A DNA stretch of 47,611 bases from DP-36 sp036004365. GTDB taxonomy: Bacteria; Desulfobacterota; Binatia; UBA9968. The stretch lies in contig DASYRN010000159.1 of NCBI GenBank assembly GCA_036004365.1, positions 1-47,611 on the forward strand, in the 5' to 3' direction. The position numbers and the translations under genes were made by a program. The notes under the pieces were generated by a model, which saw nothing but the letters and a program-made list of their open reading frames with translations, did not search any database and had not been told where the DNA came from. Positions 25,779-33,751 of the stretch are shown here, piece after piece. Position 1 is the first letter of the stretch; every line of letters starts with the position of its first letter.

Positions 25779-27218
25779 ATGAGGTTGAGCCTATTTTCAC
25801 GGATGGTTATTGGTTATCTTGTTATCTTCGTCCTGGTTTTAGCGGCGAGCTTGTACGCCATTGCGCAGCTCCACCGCTTCAACGCCATCACTCGGTCAGT
25901 ACTGGAGACCGACAATCGTGTCTTGGATTATCAGAAGAAACTTTCGGATACTCTTTTGGAAGAGATCCGATACGAGAGAAAATTCGTTATTACGCAGGAC
26001 GACTCGCTCTATAATCGTTTTCTGATGTTCAAAAGGGATTTCGAACAATACCTTCAGGACATGAATTCGGTGGAAGACTCTCGCCTTGCGGCTGGGTTGG
26101 AAAGAATAAGGGAGTACCATCAAAGCTACCAGGCACTGTTCAATCAAGAAGTTGAGTTTGTCAAAACGGCTCAGAGCTATCCCGAGGCGCAATACAAGGA
26201 GAAAAAGGGAAAGATTCAAGACCTGATCATGGAAGAGCTTGAGAAGATCAAGGCCGACGGTCAGCAGAATACCTACGAGAAGATTAGGAGACTCGATGAA
26301 ATCGGAGTGAAAGCTAGGCAAGTGACCATGCTGATCACCGCTGTTTGCCTTATGTTGGTTATGGTTGTCTCGCTCCTGGTGACCCGGAGCATTACTCATC
26401 CGATCGCCGTGTTAAAGGCTAAGACCCGGGAAATCGCGCGGGGACATTTTGACGACCGGCTCAAACTCTCTTCTCCCCCGGAAGTTGCGGATCTGGCCTC
26501 CGCCTTTAATGTCATGTGTGAACGATTAAAGGATCTGGATCGGATGAAGTCTGAGTTCTTTTCTTCGATGTCCCACGAATTGCGCACGCCTATTACGTCC
26601 ATTAAAGAAGGAACGGGTCTCCTACTTGAAGGTGCAGGGGGGCCGGTTACGGAAAAGCAAAAGAAGCTCTTGACGATTCTGGCCGAGGAAAGCGCTCGCT
26701 TGATTGATTTGGTCAATTCCCTACTTGATCTAACGAAGATGGAGGCGGGGATGATGACCTATCATTTCGAGCGGGGAAGCCTCGAGCCTTTAATCCGAAA
26801 GGCCACGGTTGAGATGGCTCCCTTGGTGGAGGCTAAGAAGATTCACTTGGAAACAAAAATCGGCGAGCCGTTGCCCGCCGTCAGGATAGACGGTGACAGG
26901 ATGCTTCAGGCACTAAGAAATTTGATCGGTAACGCGGTCAAGTTCACTCCCGAAGGCGGTCGGATCACTGTCCGCGCACAGTCTACGGACAGCAAGCTGG
27001 AAGTTTCCGTCATGGATACAGGCGTTGGGGTAGCGGCTGAAAATCTGCCAGCTATTTTTGACAAATATCACCAGGCTTCTTCAGGCTCCGATCGGATGCA
27101 GGGTACGGGTTTGGGGTTAGCGATTGTCAAACACATCATTACGTCTCACGGCGGTAAAGTATGGGCGGAAAGCGAGCCAGGAAAAGGCAGTACCTTCACT
27201 TTTTTGCTGCCGTCCTGA
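25779..27218 (+). CDS. Sensor histidine kinase, GlrK/QseE-like
   Basis: The 479-residue kinase has TM1 (about 9-29), a periplasmic all-helical sensor (about 30-180), TM2 (about 182-202), a HAMP domain (about 203-255), HisKA with His266 in FSSMSHELRTPITSIKEG, and HATPase_c with the N-box LRNLIGNAVKFTPEGG, DTGVGV and GTGLGLAIVKHI. Gene order kinase, lipoprotein, sigma54 regulator matches GlrK/QseE-QseG-GlrR/QseF of enterobacteria, a system that senses envelope state. Its last 58 bases overlap the lipoprotein gene in another frame. No clear Shine-Dalgarno sequence precedes the ATG. Confidence 0.92.
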   Translation: MRLSLFSRMVIGYLVIFVLVLAASLYAIAQLHRFNAITRSVLETDNRVLDYQKKLSDTLLEEIRYERKFVITQDDSLYNRFLMFKRDFEQYLQDMNSVEDSRLAAGLERIREYHQSYQALFNQEVEFVKTAQSYPEAQYKEKKGKIQDLIMEELEKIKADGQQNTYEKIRRLDEIGVKARQVTMLITAVCLMLVMVVSLLVTRSITHPIAVLKAKTREIARGHFDDRLKLSSPPEVADLASAFNVMCERLKDLDRMKSEFFSSMSHELRTPITSIKEGTGLLLEGAGGPVTEKQKKLLTILAEESARLIDLVNSLLDLTKMEAGMMTYHFERGSLEPLIRKATVEMAPLVEAKKIHLETKIGEPLPAVRIDGDRMLQALRNLIGNAVKFTPEGGRITVRAQSTDSKLEVSVMDTGVGVAAENLPAIFDKYHQASSGSDRMQGTGLGLAIVKHIITSHGGKVWAESEPGKGSTFTFLLPS

Positions 27219-27661
27219 TCTTTCTCCTTTCGGGTTGTGGCGTTTTGAAGGAGATGAGGGACCAGAACGACTCGCGGGATGCTTTAGAACGCGGTCAGCG
27301 ACTGCTCGCTCAAGGAAATTATGAAGATGCTGTTAAGGAGAACCAAAGAGTTTTGTCGCTATTCGAAAACAAAGCTCCAGCAGACGAGGCCCTTTTCAAT
27401 CTGGCTCTCATCCATTCCCATGTCGAGAATCCCCAAAGGGACTACCGCAAGGCCATGAATCTCTTCTCTAAGATCGTGAAGGATTACCCGCAAAGTCCTC
27501 TTGCCGAGCAATCAAAGGTTTGGCTTGGAGTCCTTCAGGTCAATGATAAGTTAAGCCAAGAGAATGAAAAGTTGACCCAAGCCAACGAGAAATTGACCGG
27601 GTTGATTGAGAGATCGAAGCAGGTGGATCTTGAGATCGAGGAAAAAAAGAGGAAAAAATAG
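27161..27661 (+). CDS. QseG-like lipoprotein with TPR-type helices
   Basis: The 166-residue protein starts inside the kinase gene with a basic n-region (GGKRARKRQ), a hydrophobic core and lipobox LLSGC (Cys26). The mature part has helical repeats, GQRLLAQGNYEDAVKENQRV and AMNLFSKIVKDYPQSPLAEQ, that look like TPR units (compare YfgL/BamD-like repeats), then a C-terminal coiled coil with repeated EKLTQANEKLTGL words. By position it equals QseG (YfhG), the lipoprotein between kinase and sigma54 regulator that activates the kinase. The 58-base overlap implies translational coupling. Confidence 0.8.
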   Translation: MGGKRARKRQYLHFFAAVLIFLLSGCGVLKEMRDQNDSRDALERGQRLLAQGNYEDAVKENQRVLSLFENKAPADEALFNLALIHSHVENPQRDYRKAMNLFSKIVKDYPQSPLAEQSKVWLGVLQVNDKLSQENEKLTQANEKLTGLIERSKQVDLEIEEKKRKK

Positions 27662-27669
27662 GAAAGGTT

Positions 27670-29076
27670 ATGTCTGCCGCGAAGATTCTAGTCGTAGATG
27701 ACGACAAGAACATCCTTGAATTGGTCAGGATGAGGCTGGAATCAGCCAATTACGAGGTGGCTACAGCCCTTAAGGAAGAAGAGGCTATCGATCAGGTTAA
27801 AAAGCAGATCTTTGATCTTTCGATTATCGACCTGCAGCTTGTCCATCGTGATGGAATATCGCTGATGCAGGATTTGCACCTGGTCAATCCCGAAATGCCC
27901 GTCATCATCCTGACCGCCCACGGGAGTATCGAGAACGCGGTCGAGGCCATGAAGAAGGGGGCCTACAGCTATCTCACCAAGCCTTTCGATCCTCGGGACT
28001 TGCTCCTACAGATCCAGAGAGCCTTGGAAAATCGCCAGCTGACTTCTGAAATCAAAAGGCTCAAAGGACTCCTGGAGGAGCGCTATAGTTTTTCCAACAT
28101 TGTTGCCAAAAGTGAAAAGATGCAGAGGGTTCTTGAAGTGGTTTCCCGGATCGCCAAGACGGATTCAACTATCTACATCCATGGCGAGAGCGGAACGGGG
28201 AAGGAACTTATCGCCAAGGCGATTCATCTCGCGAGCGAACGGCAGAATAAAGAATTCATGGCCATCAACTGCGCCGCTATACCAGAGACCTTGCTGGAGA
28301 GTGAACTCTTCGGCCACGAGAAGGGAGCTTTTACTGGCGCGGTTCGGAGCACCAGGGGCTTATTTACTCAAGCTCACGAAGGCACTCTATTTCTCGATGA
28401 GATTGGCGACATGCCGCTTCAGATCCAACCTAAGCTTCTTCGTGTGCTTCAAGATAGGCAGTTCTATCCCATCGGGGGCGAGAAGCCTGTCGAAGTCGAT
28501 GTCCGAGTCATTGTGGCTACGAAGAAAGATCTTGCAGAAGACGTTAAGAAAGGCGCGTTCCGGGAGGATCTTTACTACAGGATCCATGTCATTCCTATCT
28601 TTTTGCCCCCGCTTCGCGACAGGAGAGAGGATATCCCCCCTCTCGTAGAGCAGTTTTTGAAGAGATACAGTCAGCAGATGAAAAAGGAGGTCAAGGGGAT
28701 AACGCCGCAAGCTATGCAGAAGCTTATGCTCCACGATTGGCCCGGAAATGTTCGGGAGTTGGAGAACACGATCGAATATGCCGTGGCCATGACTCAAAAA
28801 GATTTCATCGGCGAGGATTTGATTCTGCAAACAAAACTCGCCTCTCAAGAAGCCAGGACGAACCTTCGAGAAACAGCGCCGATGTCCCAGGAAACGCTGA
28901 AACCCCTCAAACAGGCTAGAGACGCCTTTGAAAAGAGCTACCTCATCCATCTCCTTGAGCTGAGCGAAGGCAACGTGAGCCAGGCGGCGAAGCTCGCGGG
29001 AAAATATCGAGCCGACTTTTATGACCTGCTGAAAAAGCATGATCTAAAAATTGAGAATTTTAAAAGATCCAAGTAA
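27670..29076 (+). CDS. Sigma54-dependent response regulator, GlrR/QseF-like
   Basis: The 468-residue regulator has a receiver domain (Asp10-12 acidic cluster, phospho-acceptor Asp54, Thr in ILTAHGS, Lys in LTKPFD), an AAA+ domain with Walker A GESGTGKE (172-179), the sigma54-contact loop GAFTGA (219-224) and a Walker B in GTLFLDEIGD, and a Fis-type HTH (GNVSQAAKLAGKYRADFYDL). It should activate sigma54 polymerase when phosphorylated by the kinase two genes upstream. It starts 8 bases after the lipoprotein gene behind AGGAAAGG. Two -24/-12 matches lie within 540 bases downstream of its stop, so it probably controls the neighbouring genes. Confidence 0.95.
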   Translation: MSAAKILVVDDDKNILELVRMRLESANYEVATALKEEEAIDQVKKQIFDLSIIDLQLVHRDGISLMQDLHLVNPEMPVIILTAHGSIENAVEAMKKGAYSYLTKPFDPRDLLLQIQRALENRQLTSEIKRLKGLLEERYSFSNIVAKSEKMQRVLEVVSRIAKTDSTIYIHGESGTGKELIAKAIHLASERQNKEFMAINCAAIPETLLESELFGHEKGAFTGAVRSTRGLFTQAHEGTLFLDEIGDMPLQIQPKLLRVLQDRQFYPIGGEKPVEVDVRVIVATKKDLAEDVKKGAFREDLYYRIHVIPIFLPPLRDRREDIPPLVEQFLKRYSQQMKKEVKGITPQAMQKLMLHDWPGNVRELENTIEYAVAMTQKDFIGEDLILQTKLASQEARTNLRETAPMSQETLKPLKQARDAFEKSYLIHLLELSEGNVSQAAKLAGKYRADFYDLLKKHDLKIENFKRSK

Positions 29077-29157
29077 TTCGGAGCTGCAGAAACCTAGAGA
29101 GTGAGTCCTTTGGTCGCTCTGTAGGCAAATCCCTCCAAAACCCCGGCGGGTTTCGTC

Positions 29158-29171
29158 GCGAGATCTCTCGC
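29158..29171. promoter_or_regulatory. Palindrome upstream of sigma54 promoter 1
   Basis: GCGAGA-TC-TCTCGC is a 6-2-6 palindrome centred about 40 bases before the -24 element at 29203. It could be an activator site, but it is close to the promoter for an enhancer and lies near the end of the regulator transcript, where it could also be part of a terminator. Confidence 0.3.
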
Positions 29172-29202
29172 ATCCCTTCAATATACGAAGAAAAAACGAA
29201 GG

Positions 29203-29218
29203 TGGCATATCCTTTGCC
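29203..29218 (+). promoter_or_regulatory. Sigma54 promoter 1 (-24/-12)
   Basis: TGGCATATCCTTTGCC has the invariant GG (29204-29205), exactly ten bases, and GC (29216-29217) of sigma54 promoters. It is 72 bases before the ATG of the 55-residue gene at 29290 and directly downstream of a sigma54-dependent regulator. Confidence 0.65.
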
Positions 29219-29289
29219 ATAGTCCTCAGGCGAGGCATGCTACTAAGCCGGTCGCTTTTCGTCTAATTCGGTAGGAGGGCCAGTTAATT

Positions 29290-29457
29290 ATGGAACAAGA
29301 AGATCCTTTGGAAGCTACTCTGGAAGATTTGATCATGGTTCTGACCGAAGAAAGCATCCGGTTTTTTCGAGACGAAAAGGAAGCTTACAAAATCGTCGCC
29401 TTCATTCTGACAGACCTTTTTCGCAATTCCGGATCGACCCCTAAGAGCTGGCATTGA
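29290..29457 (+). CDS. Small uncharacterised acidic protein (55 residues)
   Basis: This short frame begins ATG at 29290 behind AGGAGGG (10-base spacing) and ends TGA at 29455-29457. The product starts MEQEDPLEATLEDLIMVL and continues TEESIRFFRDEKEAYKIVAF, then LTDLFRNSGSTPKSWH. It is acidic, helical and without signal peptide. I do not recognise a family. The support is a good ribosome site, biased codon use, and a sigma54 promoter match 72 bases upstream. It may be an effector or adaptor of the GlrR-like regulon. Confidence 0.6.
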   Translation: MEQEDPLEATLEDLIMVLTEESIRFFRDEKEAYKIVAFILTDLFRNSGSTPKSWH

Positions 29458-29520
29458 GAGAACTTCCCTGCCGCACTCACATCAAGCAATCAATGATCGC
29501 ATAGCGTGGAGGGAAAAACC

Positions 29521-29538
29521 TTCATCGCAAACGATGAA
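29521..29538. promoter_or_regulatory. Perfect inverted repeat, candidate enhancer site
   Basis: TTCATCG-CAAA-CGATGAA is an 18-base perfect inverted repeat. It is centred about 95 bases before the expected start of sigma54 promoter 2, the usual distance for an upstream activator site. It differs from the TGTC-N10-GACA sites known for enterobacterial GlrR. It could also be a terminator hairpin of the small gene, but no T run follows. Confidence 0.45.
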
Positions 29539-29596
29539 TGAGCACGAAGTTTTTGCAACAGTTTAAAAACAAAAGCTTTTATTTAGTTTTCGGTCC

Positions 29597-29613
29597 TTGG
29601 CATACCGCTTGCT
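29597..29613 (+). promoter_or_regulatory. Sigma54 promoter 2 (-24/-12)
   Basis: TTGGCATACCGCTTGCT matches the sigma54 consensus very well: GG at 29599-29600, ten bases, GC at 29611-29612, with the flanking TT and final TTGCT. Transcription would start near 29624, leaving a leader of about 90 bases before the small lipoprotein gene at 29714. Confidence 0.75.
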
Positions 29614-29713
29614 CGTAAAAAAGCAGTTTTTGAGTTCATCGAGCGGGCTTTCAATAGAATTCATAGATACTTAGAAGTTTGTTGAAACCAACTAGCAAAG
29701 GAGGTTGTTCACA

Positions 29714-29944
29714 ATGAGAAGATTGATTCTGGCGTTGGCCCTAGCGGTGGTGAGTAGCTGGGGCTGTAGCGGACAGTTCTGGGGAGGGGCGGCGGCCGGT
29801 GCCCTTGGGGCCGGAGCGGGATATGAGATCCAATCTAAACGGCAGATGGACCGGCTCGAAGACGACTATAAGAGTGGAAAGATAGACCGGCGGGAATACG
29901 AGAGTCGTAAGCAGCAGATTGAGAAAGGCTCGATCATCTATTGA
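29714..29944 (+). CDS. Small glycine-zipper lipoprotein with SHOCT-like tail
   Basis: The 76-residue protein starts ATG at 29714 behind AAAGGAGG. It has a signal peptide whose end, SSWGC, is an imperfect lipobox, a Gly/Ala-rich membrane-prone stretch (GGAAAGALGAGAGYE) and a C-terminal helix pair MDRLEDDYKSGKIDRREYE that resembles the SHOCT motif found at the end of many small proteins. Glycine-zipper proteins often sit in the envelope. It is the first gene after sigma54 promoter 2, and its stop overlaps the start of the M48 protease gene. Confidence 0.7.
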   Translation: MRRLILALALAVVSSWGCSGQFWGGAAAGALGAGAGYEIQSKRQMDRLEDDYKSGKIDRREYESRKQQIEKGSIIY

Positions 29945-30642
29945 AAGCCGGGTTAAAGGGTGATGGCGTAAAGGAGGGGTTCCCGAAAATCGGAATCCTG
30001 GCCCTTGCTCTCTTCATCCAGGCTTGTGCCGTATCGGGCCCGTCCTCGCCTCCGCCGCGACAGGAGGCGGGGCGGAGTTCTGCCCCGGCGCGGCTCGATC
30101 CGAATCAGGCGGCGCGATTGGAAAAAATCATGGTTCCGCTGCTCAGAGCCATGAATCGCCCACGCTCGCCTAAGGAGGTCCGGATCGGCATAGTGGCCGA
30201 CCCGAATATCAATGCAGCCAACGCGGGCGGGGGAGAATTCTACATCACGACTGGCCTCCTTGAGAAATCAAACGACACTCAGCTTCGGGGTGTGCTGGCG
30301 CACGAAGTCGCCCACGACGATCTCGGACATGTAGCCAAAGCGCAGATTTTGGGTGCCGGGTTGAACCTAGGTGTGATCCTCCTGGAGCAGCTCTTTCCGG
30401 GGAGCAGCGCGGTCACTCCGATCGCTGGGACCCTCATTGCCCGAGGGTACAGCCGCACGGAAGAGTATGCGGCGGACGAGCACGGCGTCGAGATACTGCG
30501 GCGAGCTGGATATCCCAAAGAGGTTATGATCGAGGCGCTGACTTGGGTCATGCGAACTTCGGGCGAGGGTGGCGGGGGTTTCCTGTCGACTCACCCGGCG
30601 TTGCCAGAACGGATCGAGGCTCTAAAAAGGCTTAGAGGTTAG
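29941..30642 (+). CDS. M48-family metalloprotease, probable lipoprotein
   Basis: The 233-residue protein is a BepA/LoiP/HtpX-type zinc protease: HEVAH at 121-125 and a third ligand Glu175 in RTEEYAADEHG. It has no multi-pass membrane part. A hydrophobic segment ending FIQAC (Cys29) may be a lipobox, which would place it in the envelope like BepA and LoiP, where such enzymes degrade misfolded outer-membrane proteins. The start is uncertain: TTG at 29941 overlaps the preceding stop (TTGA) and no ATG is available before the signal sequence. It belongs to the sigma54 promoter 2 run. Confidence 0.82.
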   Translation: MKAGLKGDGVKEGFPKIGILALALFIQACAVSGPSSPPPRQEAGRSSAPARLDPNQAARLEKIMVPLLRAMNRPRSPKEVRIGIVADPNINAANAGGGEFYITTGLLEKSNDTQLRGVLAHEVAHDDLGHVAKAQILGAGLNLGVILLEQLFPGSSAVTPIAGTLIARGYSRTEEYAADEHGVEILRRAGYPKEVMIEALTWVMRTSGEGGGGFLSTHPALPERIEALKRLRG

Positions 30643-30659
30643 GAAAGACTCCTGCCAAG

Positions 30660-31076
30660 ATGGCTTCTATAAAAATTCTCATCGTAGACGACCACACAGA
30701 GTTTCTTGAAATACTTTCAGTCCAGCTCAGATCTTTTGGTTGGGACCTTATACTGGCAGGCAGCGCAAGGGAGGCGTTTGAGAAGCTAAAAGCGGTCAAG
30801 CCAAACGTCATTCTGTTAGACCTTCGGATGCCCGTGATGGACGGTGTGCAAACAGCACAGTTTCTAAAAAGCCGTCCTGAATATCACAATATTCCCATTC
30901 TTGCCTTTAGCGCCTGCGCCCTTCACAGCGAGCGACAGCGGTGTTTGGAGGCGGGCTGTGACGATTATATATCCAAGCCCTTTACGGTTAGCGATCTCAA
31001 AGAAAGGGTTGTGCGTCTTATAGCAGGCCACGCCTCGACTCAGCCACACGTTGGCGGGGCAGAGAAAACTCTTTAA
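30660..31076 (+). CDS. Single-domain response regulator (CheY-like)
   Basis: The 138-residue protein is a lone receiver domain: acidic pair Asp10-Asp11 in IVDDHTEF, phospho-acceptor Asp in ILLDLRMPVMDG (near 55), and Lys in YISKPFT. The switch Thr/Ser is in AFSAC. No output domain follows, so it must act by protein contact. It lies 17 bases after the M48 gene and 55 bases before the trehalose gene on the same strand. A partner kinase is not identifiable. Confidence 0.9.
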   Translation: MASIKILIVDDHTEFLEILSVQLRSFGWDLILAGSAREAFEKLKAVKPNVILLDLRMPVMDGVQTAQFLKSRPEYHNIPILAFSACALHSERQRCLEAGCDDYISKPFTVSDLKERVVRLIAGHASTQPHVGGAEKTL

Positions 31077-31131
31077 AACAAATTAGCCGATCGCTCCGGA
31101 TATTTCGAGGCTCGATTTAGGAGAATATTTT

Positions 31132-33450
31132 ATGGACAAGACCAGTCTTATGCCGAAGAGGACCGTCGTAGTTTCAAACCGTCTTCCCTTTACCGTGATA
31201 CAAGAGAATGGAGCGATTCAATTCAAAGACAGCGTCGGGGGTGTGGCTACGGGATTGAGGTCGGTTCTCTGCTCGAGCCAAAGTTCTCAGCCGCCCCAAC
31301 CGGAATATGTATGGGTTGGGTGGCCCGGCAGTGCCATCAACAGTGGTCTCCAGAAAGAAGTTCAATCCAAGGCCTTCTCGGAGTTCCACTCTTATCCGGT
31401 ATTTCTTTCTGAACAGGACATCGAGGACTTTTATCAAGGCTTTTGCAATAGAACGCTCTGGCCTCTGTTTCATTACTTCCCTTCCCATGCTCGGTATGAG
31501 GAGGCGCAATGGCTTCACTATAAAAAGGTTAATAGGTTCTTTAGCGATGCGCTGTTGAAGATCATTAAGGATGATGATGTCCTATGGATTCATGATTACC
31601 ATTTGATGCTGCTTCCCAATCTGATCAGGAATGAGTTGCCAGATCTTCGGATAGGATTTTTTTTACACATCCCATTCCCTCAGTTCGAACTATTTCGGCT
31701 TCTACCCGAAGGATGGCGTCGCGAAATTCTGGAAGGTTTGCTCGGAGCCGACCTCGTCGGATTTCACGTTCACGATTATGCGAGATACTTTCTTCGCTGC
31801 GTGCAACGGATTTTGGGCCATAAGCATTACATGGATCAGCTCACGGTGGACGCCCGTCCCGTCCAAGTCAGTACGTTCCCGATGGGGGTGGATTTTCAGA
31901 AGTTCTTCGTAACGGCGGCTAGTCCCGAGGTCAAGAAGGAAAAAGAAGGGCTCCGAAAAGCCATGGCGAATTCTAAAGTTGTTTTATCGGTTGACCGACA
32001 GGATTACTCGAAAGGAATCATTCATCGTCTGAAGGGTTTTGAGAAGATGCTCGAAATGAATCCAGAATGGCACGGTAGAGTGTCGCTGGTCATGGTCGTT
32101 GTCCCCTCTCGAATCGGAATCCAAGACTATGAGGATATGAAGAAGCAAATTGAAGAACTCATCGGTAGGATTAACGGGAAGTTTGGAAGCTTGACCTGGA
32201 CACCCATTGTCTACCAATACCGCTCCGTGCCTTTTGAAACGTTAGTCGCTCTTTACGCTATGAGCGACGTCGCCCTGGTTACGCCTCTTCGAGACGGTAT
32301 GAACCTTGTCGCCAAGGAATACCTCGCGAGTAGGACGGACGAAAGCGGGGTGTTGATTCTCAGCGAAATGGCGGGTGCCGCCAAAGAGTTGAGGGAGGCG
32401 GTGATTATCAATCCAAATGATCCGTCAGAGATCGCGGGAGCGTTAAAGATGGCGTTGGAAATGTCTCTGGAGGAGCAGGTGAGCCGCAATAGAATCATGC
32501 AAAAGCGGCTTCGTCGGTATGATGTTGCGCGCTGGGCCCACGCCTTTCTAAATGACGTGACGTCCGTTCGCCATTCTCATGAAAAATTCTATGGCAAACT
32601 ATTAGGCTTTTCCGGCGAGCGCCATATCCTCCAGCAGTATAGCCGGAGCGTCAGGAGATTATTACTGTTGGACTGTGACGTAACGCTGGTCCCATACGTC
32701 AAACGTCCCTACCTTGCAAGACCCAGTGAGGAGCTTCTTAAAATCCTTCACAAACTGACCGTCAACTCCAAAAACGAGGTGGTCCTTGTCAGCGGCCGTG
32801 ATAGGAGCACGCTGCAAACTTGGTTTGGCTCGCTCCCGGTCGGATTGGTAGCCGAGCACGGTGTCTGGATCAAACAGCGCCATCAGGATTGGAGTCTCAT
32901 CAGACCGCTCGAGTCTGATTGGAAGCGAAAGATGCGTCCCCTATTGGAAGCGTATGCGGATCGGCTGACCGGGGCCTTTGTTGAGGAAAAAGAATTTTCT
33001 CTTGTCTGGCATTGTCGCGCCGCCGATGAACGAGAGGGAATACGGGCGGCCAGAGAATTGACAGATGATTTGCTTGCATTTACGGCCAATATGGATGTCC
33101 AAATACTTCCAGGGAACAGGATAGTCGAAGTACGATGTGGCGGAGTGAACAAGGGAATAGCGGCTCAACAGTGGCTTTCAAGAAGCGATTTCGACTTCAT
33201 ACTTGCGGTGGGCGACGATAAAACGGGCGAAGACATGTTTATGGTTCTTCCCGAAAGGGCCAATTCCATCCGGGTGGGGATGCCGGCAACAAAGGCCCAA
33301 TTCACTTTGCACAAACGGGAGGACGTACTGGGGCTTCTTAAGCAATTCATAAGAGAAGAAGAATTCAAGGGCGAAACCCTGCCCAGGCCTGAGGAGGGTC
33401 CGCGGCTCTATGGAAAGCGCCCAGGCAGCGTTCCAGGTGCTTTGGCTTAG
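31132..33450 (+). CDS. Fused trehalose-6-phosphate synthase/phosphatase (OtsA-OtsB)
   Basis: The 772-residue protein joins a GT20 trehalose-6-phosphate synthase (about 10-490) to a HAD-type trehalose-6-phosphate phosphatase (about 505-755). It should make trehalose from UDP-glucose and glucose-6-phosphate in one polypeptide. GT20 motifs are VVSNRLPF, GGVATGL, YVWVGWPG, WIHDYHLMLLP, DRQDYSKG and DGMNLVAKEY. HAD motifs are DCDVT with Asp514 and Asp516, VSGRD, and GDDKTGEDMF (694-703). Most phosphatases have GDDxTDE; here Gly699 replaces the second acidic residue. The aspartates thought to bind metal are kept. AGGAG precedes the ATG. Trehalose is an osmotic and stress protectant. Confidence 0.92.
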   Translation: MDKTSLMPKRTVVVSNRLPFTVIQENGAIQFKDSVGGVATGLRSVLCSSQSSQPPQPEYVWVGWPGSAINSGLQKEVQSKAFSEFHSYPVFLSEQDIEDFYQGFCNRTLWPLFHYFPSHARYEEAQWLHYKKVNRFFSDALLKIIKDDDVLWIHDYHLMLLPNLIRNELPDLRIGFFLHIPFPQFELFRLLPEGWRREILEGLLGADLVGFHVHDYARYFLRCVQRILGHKHYMDQLTVDARPVQVSTFPMGVDFQKFFVTAASPEVKKEKEGLRKAMANSKVVLSVDRQDYSKGIIHRLKGFEKMLEMNPEWHGRVSLVMVVVPSRIGIQDYEDMKKQIEELIGRINGKFGSLTWTPIVYQYRSVPFETLVALYAMSDVALVTPLRDGMNLVAKEYLASRTDESGVLILSEMAGAAKELREAVIINPNDPSEIAGALKMALEMSLEEQVSRNRIMQKRLRRYDVARWAHAFLNDVTSVRHSHEKFYGKLLGFSGERHILQQYSRSVRRLLLLDCDVTLVPYVKRPYLARPSEELLKILHKLTVNSKNEVVLVSGRDRSTLQTWFGSLPVGLVAEHGVWIKQRHQDWSLIRPLESDWKRKMRPLLEAYADRLTGAFVEEKEFSLVWHCRAADEREGIRAARELTDDLLAFTANMDVQILPGNRIVEVRCGGVNKGIAAQQWLSRSDFDFILAVGDDKTGEDMFMVLPERANSIRVGMPATKAQFTLHKREDVLGLLKQFIREEEFKGETLPRPEEGPRLYGKRPGSVPGALA

Positions 33451-33591
33451 AAGGAGAGCTATTTCGACTTCCTTTCTAGAGGGTCAAGGACCCTAAAGTG
33501 TCTCTGCCTCGCCGCCTCAAGCTGGGGTTATCGAGAAGAGATTGTTTTTCGGTGCGATGAGTTGACCTAATGTTCTTATTTGATATTATGA

Positions 33592-33615
33592 GCGCCGAGT
33601 CCGCGTGCTCGGCGC
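33592..33615 (+). terminator. Hairpin after the trehalose gene
   Basis: GCGCCGAG pairs perfectly with CTCGGCGC around an 8-base loop. A TTTTTT run lies about 15 bases further on, not directly adjacent, so termination would be imperfect. The hairpin is in the 301-base gap before the OmpA-type gene; apart from this and the promoter at 33665 I see nothing else in the gap. Confidence 0.5.
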
Positions 33616-33664
33616 CAGAATCTGAGAATTTTTTGTGCTGCCGCCGCTTTGTCAAGGAATTGTA

Positions 33665-33693
33665 TTGAGACTTTAAGAAAATTGAGATAGTAT
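33665..33693 (+). promoter_or_regulatory. Sigma70-type promoter of the OmpA-type gene
   Basis: TTGAGA (33665-33670), 17 bases and TAGTAT (33688-33693) give a fair housekeeping promoter about 60 bases before the ATG at 33752. It indicates that the OmpA-type gene has its own transcript. Confidence 0.5.
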
Positions 33694-33751
33694 CGGATCA
33701 CTTTTGCGGTGCTGACTGAAAAGAGACAAAATCAAAAAAGGGAGGTTAGGT

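Noticed and set aside
27688..27697. Extra AGTCGTA heptamer
   Set aside because: It lies inside the codons for VVDDD of the sigma54 regulator and has no partner heptamer two bases away.
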